10,905 nt of DNA from Pseudomonadota bacterium (lineage in GTDB: Bacteria; Pseudomonadota; Gammaproteobacteria; Xanthomonadales; Rhodanobacteraceae), in the NCBI GenBank assembly GCA_025351555.1, contig JANXVS010000451.1:1-10905 (forward strand), in the 5' to 3' direction. A model generated the notes under the pieces. It was not told the DNA's origin, did not search any database, and was given only the letters and a program-made list of their open reading frames with translations. Shown piece by piece: positions 6,766-10,905 of the stretch. Each line of letters opens with the position of its first letter. Within the stretch, counting starts at the first letter, position 1. The translations under genes and the position numbers were made by a program.

Positions 6766-7404
6766 TCAGTGTTGCTGCGATTTGGCGCGCAGTTCGCGGT
6801 AGTGAGCCAGTTCGTCGGCGAATTTCTGCGTCAGGCCGGGTTTTTCCTGCTGTTTTCTGGCGATGTAGGCCTTCTGTTTTTCGACGTTCCCGCGCAGTAC
6901 ATCAATCTGCTTTTGCTGTGAAGCTGGTACCGGCTTGCCGTTACGCTCCATATCCGCCGCGTGTGAGAGCATTTCGGTGAGGCTTTTTTCCTGGCTGTCC
7001 AGGCTGATCTGGGTCGTACGGATGTTCTGTTCGAGCACGTCCATTTGCGCCTGCTGCGCGCCAATCAGTTCGCGTTCGTCCGGGTAGGCGGCGAGCATTT
7101 GCTGATCGTGCGCGGCCTGCTCTTCGGTGGTGTGCTTCTGTGCAGCCTGGCGTGCGGCGGCCTCCTCGTCGGCCTTTGTTTCCTCCGCAGTCTTCGTGCG
7201 ATCGACGTGCTTGACGACGAGGCCCTGTGAGTTGACTTCATCGTAGCCGAATTGCAACGCTTCGGTTGGTAGGGCGTCGTCGTAGTGCAGATTGCCCTGA
7301 GCATCTTTCCATTTGTAGCGATTGTGCGAGCCGCTCTCCGCTGCCAATGCAGCAGTGACGCAGGCGAGCATAAGGGTCGACAGCAGAAGTCCGATTGTGC
7401 GCAT
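6766..7404 (-). CDS. Exported DUF4124-type protein with coiled coil
   Basis: The 212-residue product begins with a signal peptide (MRTIGLLLSTLMLACVTAALA, cleavage near 21-22), so it is probably periplasmic. No lipobox is evident: C15 lacks the usual context. Residues ~27-70 (RYKWKDAQGNLHYDDALP, then GLVVKHVDR) match the DUF4124 pattern, a short beta-rich module common in proteobacterial envelope proteins. Residues ~73-210 are charged, Glu/Gln/Lys-rich and probably a long coiled coil. Function is unknown. A good promoter and Shine-Dalgarno precede it, so it can be expressed independently of pyrE upstream. Its stop codon is one base from the algC stop, with the two genes convergent. Confidence 0.88.
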   Translation of the reverse strand: MRTIGLLLSTLMLACVTAALAAESGSHNRYKWKDAQGNLHYDDALPTEALQFGYDEVNSQGLVVKHVDRTKTAEETKADEEAAARQAAQKHTTEEQAAHDQQMLAAYPDERELIGAQQAQMDVLEQNIRTTQISLDSQEKSLTEMLSHAADMERNGKPVPASQQKQIDVLRGNVEKQKAYIARKQQEKPGLTQKFADELAHYRELRAKSQQH

Positions 7405-7411
7405 GATGAGT

Positions 7412-7417
7412 TCCTCT
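7412..7417 (-). promoter_or_regulatory. Shine-Dalgarno site of the DUF4124 gene
   Basis: On the minus strand, AGAGGA sits seven bases before ATG 7404. It is a near-ideal spacing and supports that start. Confidence 0.75.
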
Positions 7418-7423
7418 GCGCGC

Positions 7424-7451
7424 AGTATAGGCGACCTGGGCTACGCTTCAA
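7424..7451 (-). promoter_or_regulatory. Promoter of the DUF4124 gene
   Basis: On the minus strand, the -10 box TATACT (7429 to 7424) matches five of six consensus bases. The -35 box TTGAAG (7451 to 7446) matches at least four, and the spacer is 16 bases. The predicted start lies about 15 bases before the coding sequence. The promoter sits in the 59-base gap downstream of pyrE. Confidence 0.65.
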
Positions 7452-7463
7452 CAGCAGCGTTTC

Positions 7464-8105
7464 TCAACAACCATACTTGGCGCGATACGCTTCCAGCCGC
7501 TTGCGATGCGGCGCAAGTTCCGGGCGCTCGGCGGCCAGCGCGAGCAACTCGTCAAGGCGGGCGATGGCCACGACCGGCGTGCCGAATTCCGTGGCGATTT
7601 CCTGCGCCGCCGACCGCGCACCTTGACCGCGCTCCTGACGGTCGAGCGCGATAAGCACGCCGACCGGCGTGGCGCCGTGGGATCGGATCAGAGCCAGGGA
7701 TTCGCGGATCGCGGTGCCGGCGCTGATCACATCGTCCACAATCAGCACGCGGCCCTGCAGTGGCGCGCCGATCAGCACGCCGCCTTCGCCATGATCTTTG
7801 GCTTCCTTGCGGTTGAACGCCACGGGTAGGTCGCGGCCGTGATCCTGCGCCAGCGCGATCGCGGTAGCGGCCGCCAATGCGATGCCCTTGTAAGCCGGGC
7901 CGAACAGCATGTCGAAGCCAATCTGCGACTCCATCGCAGATTGCGCATACGCGTGCCCAAGTGCGGCCAGCGTGCCACCGGTATCAAACAAACCGGCATT
8001 GAAGAAGTAAGGGCTGGGGCGTCCGGATTTCAGAGTGAACTCGCCGAAGCGCAACGCATTCTTGCGCAGAGCCAGATCAAGGAATTCGCGTTGGTAGGCG
8101 TGCAC
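7464..8105 (-). CDS. pyrE: Orotate phosphoribosyltransferase
   Basis: The enzyme transfers ribose-5-phosphate from PRPP to orotate, giving OMP, the fifth step of UMP synthesis. I choose the GTG at 8105 because it yields exactly 213 residues, as in E. coli, and begins [13 protein letters not shown], matching the E. coli MKPYQRQFIEFAL. Using an ATG at 8156 would add 17 unrelated residues and run back into the xth promoter. Visible motifs: TLKSG with K26, FF at 34-35, the flexible catalytic loop [11 protein letters not shown] (99-109) with K100, K103 and H105, and the PRPP-binding [13 protein letters not shown] (120-132) with D124 and D125. It diverges from xth across 72 bases and precedes the DUF4124 gene on the same strand. 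I see no strong ribosome site for the GTG. Confidence 0.95.
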   Translation of the reverse strand: MHAYQREFLDLALRKNALRFGEFTLKSGRPSPYFFNAGLFDTGGTLAALGHAYAQSAMESQIGFDMLFGPAYKGIALAAATAIALAQDHGRDLPVAFNRKEAKDHGEGGVLIGAPLQGRVLIVDDVISAGTAIRESLALIRSHGATPVGVLIALDRQERGQGARSAAQEIATEFGTPVVAIARLDELLALAAERPELAPHRKRLEAYRAKYGC

Positions 8106-8140
8106 GGGGCGGGAGGCAAACACTTCTATGAGACGACGCT

Positions 8141-8149
8141 TGGTATGAT
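8141..8149 (+). promoter_or_regulatory. Extended -10 promoter element of xth
   Basis: TGG followed by TATGAT (8144-8149, five of six consensus bases) forms an extended -10, which compensates for the absence of a clear -35. The predicted start is near 8156, leaving a leader of about 22 bases before ATG 8178. ATGAT and ATCAT (8145-8149 and 8155-8159) form a short dyad around it that could be a regulator site. The element lies within the 72-base pyrE-xth gap. Confidence 0.55.
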
Positions 8150-8177
8150 CCGGCATCATCCTTGCGTTTGCCAGCCC

Positions 8178-8969
8178 ATGCGTATCATTTCGTTCAACGC
8201 CAACGGCATCCGCTCTGCCGCCAGCAAGGGCTTTTTCGACTGGTTGAAACAGCAGAAAGCCGACGTCGTCTGCGTGCAGGAAACCAAGGCGCAGGAGGAT
8301 CAACTGACCGATCCGATGTTCCGTCCGGATGGTCATCACTGCTTCTATCGCGACGCGACGACGAAGAAAGGTTACAGCGGTGTGGCGATCTATTCGCGAC
8401 GCGAACCCGACGAAGTGCGCACGGCGTTGGGTTGGGCGCCGTTCGACAAGGAGGGACGTTACATCGAAGCGCGCTACGGCAAGCTCAGCGTGGTGTCCTT
8501 GTATGTGCCGTCGGGTTCATCGGGCGAGGAGCGCCAGCAATTCAAGTTCAACGCGATGGAGCGGTTGCAGCCAATCTTCGACGGCTGGCTCAAGAGCGGC
8601 CGTGACTACGTGCTGTGTGGCGACTGGAACATCGTGCGCTCGCGCAACGACATCAAGAACTGGACCTCGAACCAGAAAAATTCCGGTTGTCTGCCGGCCG
8701 AACGGGCCTGGCTCAACGGCATGATCGCGGATGCCTATGGCGGCGATACCCCCGCGCCGAAGCAGGGCTGGTGCGACAGTTTCCGCGTGTGCAAACCGGA
8801 TGCGGTCGAATACACGTGGTGGTCGAACCGCGGCGCAGCGCGCGCCAACAATGTCGGTTGGCGCATCGACTACCAGATCACCACGCCGTCGCTGCAAGCC
8901 AAGACCTGCTCGATCACTTCGGCACCGCGGTTTTCCGATCATGCGCCGTACGCGGTGGATTACGCGTGA
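8178..8969 (+). CDS. xth: Exodeoxyribonuclease III (AP endonuclease family)
   Basis: The enzyme incises DNA at abasic sites and removes 3' blocking groups in base excision repair. The 263-residue product keeps the full exonuclease III catalytic set: N7 in SFNANG, E35 in VQETKAQ, Y109 in SLYVPSG, D149 and N151 in CGDWNIV, D231 in WRIDYQ, and D254-H255 in RFSDHAP. Its overall sequence also resembles Crc, the catabolite-repression protein of pseudomonads, which descends from this family but has lost catalytic residues. Because they are retained here, I call a nuclease. ATG 8178 aligns with the family start ([12 protein letters not shown]). No Shine-Dalgarno is evident. Its TGA overlaps the ampG start by four bases, implying one transcript. 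Confidence 0.93.
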   Translation: MRIISFNANGIRSAASKGFFDWLKQQKADVVCVQETKAQEDQLTDPMFRPDGHHCFYRDATTKKGYSGVAIYSRREPDEVRTALGWAPFDKEGRYIEARYGKLSVVSLYVPSGSSGEERQQFKFNAMERLQPIFDGWLKSGRDYVLCGDWNIVRSRNDIKNWTSNQKNSGCLPAERAWLNGMIADAYGGDTPAPKQGWCDSFRVCKPDAVEYTWWSNRGAARANNVGWRIDYQITTPSLQAKTCSITSAPRFSDHAPYAVDYA

Positions 8970-10267
8970 GCAAAACCGATGCGGATGTCAAACCATCCGT
9001 GTGGCGGGTGTTCGCGCAGCCCGCGGCCTGGACGATGCTGTTTTTCGGGTTTTCCTCGGGGTTGCCGTTCCTCTTGGTGGCTGGCACGCTCGCTTATTGG
9101 CTCAAGGAAAACGCGATCGAGATTCGGGATATCACCATGATTGCCAGTGCCGGCATGACCTACGCGTTCAAATTCCTGTGGGCGCCGCTGCTTGATCACT
9201 GGCGGATGCCGGGATTTGCCCGACTCGGCCAGCGCCGTGGCTGGCTCCTGTTTGCACAGCTCGGCGTCGTGCTTGGCTTGTTTGCAATGGCCGCGCTGAC
9301 TCCCGCGCACCTCTTGCCGTTCGTCGTTGCGACTTTGGTCGTCGCCTTCTTTGGTGCCACTCAGGATATTGCGGTTGACGCCTATCGTATCGAGATTGCG
9401 CCATTGAATGCACAAGGCGCACTGGTGGCGACCTACTCGCTCGGGTATCGCGTCGGTTTGATGCTGGCCGGCGCGCTGGCATTGATCCTGGCCGACCATG
9501 TTGCTTGGCGTTTCGTCTATTGCACGATGGCGCTGGCCATGGCGATTCCCATGATCGCCACCTTGGTCGCGCGCGAGCCCGAAGTCCGGCACACATTGCC
9601 GACGCGATGGCGCGATGCGATGCGCGAGGGAGTCATCGACCCGTTCACAGATTTCTTCCGCCGTTACGGTTGGTCATTGGCCCTGGTGACACTGCTGTTC
9701 ATTCTGCTGTTCAAGATTCCCGAACAAGCCACGATTGGTGGAGTGATGAGCCCGTTCTACCGCGATATGGGTTTTTCCAAGACGGCGATTGGTGCCATCA
9801 CCAAGATCTATGGCGTTGCGATAGGTATCGTCGGCGTATTCATCGGCGGCGCGGCGGTCGCACGCTTCGGAATTTGGCGAAGCCTGCTGGTGGCGATTGT
9901 GTGTTGTGGTGCCAGCAATCTGCTGTATTTGCTGCTGATCAGCCATCAAGGTGATCTGACCGTGCTTACGGCGGTGATCTCCGTTGAGAACTTCACTCTG
10001 GGCTTCCTCGGTCCACCTACGGTAGCGTTTCTGTCGTCCCTGGTGAATCGCCGCCACACCGCCACGCAATACTCGCTGCTCTCCTCGCTTGTGAATCTGC
10101 CTGGCAAGATTCTGGGTTTTTTTGCCGGCGGCATCGTGGCTACGACCGGCTATGGCAGCTATTTCGTCATCACCGTTCTGGCGATCGTGCCTGCGACAGC
10201 GCTGTGTCTATGGCTCTGGTCGCGTTTTCGGCATCTGGATGAGCCCGATGCGTGTAATCGAACGTAA
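8966..10267 (+). CDS. ampG: AmpG-type muropeptide MFS permease
   Basis: This inner-membrane transporter imports GlcNAc-anhydroMurNAc peptides released from peptidoglycan, the entry step of cell-wall recycling, and in many species it conditions AmpC beta-lactamase induction. The GTG at 8966 overlaps the xth stop as GTGA and gives 433 residues. This is shorter than the 491 of E. coli but of the size seen in compact AmpGs. It has about twelve hydrophobic segments and is collinear with E. coli AmpG: FGFSSGLPFLL (27-37), FKFLWAPLLDHW (68-79), QRRGWLL (89-95), ATQDIAVDAYR (131-141) and LGYRVGLMLAG (159-169). The second half starts at about 240 after a cytoplasmic loop. AnmK, which acts downstream in the same pathway, is encoded just beyond on the other strand. 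Confidence 0.93.
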   Translation: MSKTDADVKPSVWRVFAQPAAWTMLFFGFSSGLPFLLVAGTLAYWLKENAIEIRDITMIASAGMTYAFKFLWAPLLDHWRMPGFARLGQRRGWLLFAQLGVVLGLFAMAALTPAHLLPFVVATLVVAFFGATQDIAVDAYRIEIAPLNAQGALVATYSLGYRVGLMLAGALALILADHVAWRFVYCTMALAMAIPMIATLVAREPEVRHTLPTRWRDAMREGVIDPFTDFFRRYGWSLALVTLLFILLFKIPEQATIGGVMSPFYRDMGFSKTAIGAITKIYGVAIGIVGVFIGGAAVARFGIWRSLLVAIVCCGASNLLYLLLISHQGDLTVLTAVISVENFTLGFLGPPTVAFLSSLVNRRHTATQYSLLSSLVNLPGKILGFFAGGIVATTGYGSYFVITVLAIVPATALCLWLWSRFRHLDEPDACNRT

Positions 10268-10316
10268 TTGCTGCGAAAATTGACGATGCTGGTTACAGCA
10301 GAACGAGCGAAGAAAC

Positions 10317-10613
10317 GTGCCCGACATACTCGTGCGCAACATCGAAGATGCAATCGCTGAGCGGATCAAAGCGATCGCGCGCGAGCGCAATTGGTCGATC
10401 AACGAAGTTATCGTGCATCTGCTGCGGCACAGCTTGGGACTGGGCGGCGAAGAGCTCGTGCATCGCGAAATTCAAGATATCGCTGCGCTTGGCGGCACCT
10501 GGGGTCCGCGCGAGAGCGCCGCATTCCGCACCGCTCTGGAAGCATTCGAGCAGATCGACGGCAAGCCCCTGTTCGGCGATCCGCCCAAAGGCGGCGATCA
10601 AACGCCGAAATAG
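10317..10613 (+). CDS. Small FitA-like ribbon-helix-helix protein, orphan
   Basis: The 98-residue product starts at GTG 10317, 49 bases after ampG. Residues 1-42 resemble the FitA/Arc ribbon-helix-helix fold: beta strand DILVRNI (3-9), helix A at ~11-23, helix B at ~27-40 (SINEVIVHLLRHSLGL). Such proteins are dimeric DNA binders and often antitoxins. The C-terminal half (43-98) would be the partner-binding part, ending in a Gly/Pro-rich tail. No PIN-domain toxin follows, because the next gene is the convergent anmK, and the reading frame stays open until it overlaps anmK by 16 bases. It is therefore either a solo antitoxin relic or a stand-alone transcription regulator. The ribosome site is weak (GAAGAA about two bases from the start), which lowers confidence in the exact start. 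Confidence 0.75.
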   Translation: MPDILVRNIEDAIAERIKAIARERNWSINEVIVHLLRHSLGLGGEELVHREIQDIAALGGTWGPRESAAFRTALEAFEQIDGKPLFGDPPKGGDQTPK

Positions 10614-10905
10614 AGGCCGCCGAGCACGCGCGCACCACGCGCGCCGGTGACTGTGTAGACATTTTCCGCGGCATGCCCAGCCATGCGTTCGCGTGCGAGC
10701 CAGGCAAACAGCATCGCCTCGACAAAATCCGGATCGATACCCAGGGTTGCTGTGCTGGCGACTGATGCCGGCGCCAGCGCCGTTGCGATTGCCCCCATCA
10801 GCACAGGGTTGTGCACGCCGCCGCCACAGACCAGTACCTCGCGCGCACCGGGCGCATGCGCGTGAACGGCGTCGGCGATGCTGCGCGCGCTTAGCGCGAC
10901 CAGGG
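10598..10905 (-). CDS. anmK: Anhydro-N-acetylmuramic acid kinase, C-terminal part (runs off right edge)
   Basis: The enzyme cleaves and phosphorylates 1,6-anhydroMurNAc to MurNAc-6-phosphate in the cytoplasm, after AmpG uptake and sugar trimming. Only about 102 C-terminal residues lie in the window. They include the nucleotide-fold motif VLVCGGGVHNPVLM, the GIDPDFVEAMLFAWLARERMAG helix (here split by a helix turn) and the closing VTGARGARVLGG, all characteristic of AnmK. The frame is open through the right edge. The stop at 10598-10600 falls inside the last codons of the convergent ribbon-helix-helix gene. Confidence 0.95.
   Translation of the reverse strand, partial: LVALSARSIADAVHAHAPGAREVLVCGGGVHNPVLMGAIATALAPASVASTATLGIDPDFVEAMLFAWLARERMAGHAAENVYTVTGARGARVLGGLYFGV

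Noticed and set aside
7839..8177. Possible 113-residue N-terminal extension of exonuclease III
   Set aside because: The extension overlaps pyrE in antisense. The family start [12 protein letters not shown] coincides with ATG 8178, behind a plausible promoter.
8106..8339. N-terminal extension of PyrE upstream of GTG 8105
   Set aside because: It lies antisense to the start of xth, matches nothing in the family, and the shorter form equals the E. coli length exactly.
8178..8969. Crc catabolite repression protein
   Set aside because: Exonuclease III catalytic residues (E35, D149, N151, D254, H255) are all retained, unlike in Crc.
10287..10300. Hairpin TGCTG-GTTA-CAGCA after ampG, considered as a terminator
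   Set aside because: Five base pairs with no T-run, so too weak to call.
10317..10613. Complete FitAB toxin-antitoxin module
   Set aside because: Only the antitoxin-like protein is present. No PIN-domain frame exists downstream on either strand within the window.

Overview
The window looks like a chromosomal segment of a gammaproteobacterium of the Xanthomonadales/Lysobacterales type, perhaps Rhodanobacteraceae. This rests on high-GC, GC-biased codon use, on protein sequences that resemble my recollection of xanthomonad versions (RadC beginning [15 protein letters not shown], a long membrane-anchored AlgC), and on the gene order radC / coaBC-dut-algC / pyrE / xth-ampG / anmK. No search was run, so the taxonomy is an inference.

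Layout. Positions 1-565 (minus) hold the N-terminal part of an HD-superfamily phosphohydrolase-like protein that runs off the left edge. radC follows (minus, 628-1302). Between radC and coaBC, which diverge, sits one gene (1479-2522, plus) for a wHTH + GHKL-ATPase + STAS-like protein. It has its own near-consensus promoter and a perfect palindrome at the predicted transcription start. Imperfect copies of a 61-62 bp sequence, about 89% identical, bracket it at 1336-1396 and 2567-2628. This is the accessory part of the window. Next comes a tight plus-strand operon, coaBC-dut-algC (2659-6764): CoA biosynthesis, dUTP hydrolysis and sugar-phosphate isomerisation for exopolysaccharide and LPS. The coaBC start codon lies in a three-unit 14-bp tandem repeat.

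A DUF4124-type exported coiled-coil protein (6766-7404) and pyrE (7464-8105) lie on the minus strand. pyrE diverges from xth (8178-8969), an exonuclease III whose stop overlaps the GTG start of ampG (8966-10267), the anhydromuropeptide permease. A small orphan ribbon-helix-helix protein (10317-10613) follows. It overlaps the 3' end of anmK (minus, 10598 to the right edge), so AmpG import and AnmK phosphorylation of cell-wall recycling products are neighbours.

Most of the window is ordinary housekeeping sequence. The parts that deserve attention are the bracketed single-gene insertion between radC and coaBC with its candidate autoregulatory site, the tandem-repeat start of coaBC, and the partial HD protein. 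I saw no rRNA, tRNA, transposase, CRISPR array or convincing intrinsic terminator, and no gene-free stretch longer than 300 bases.
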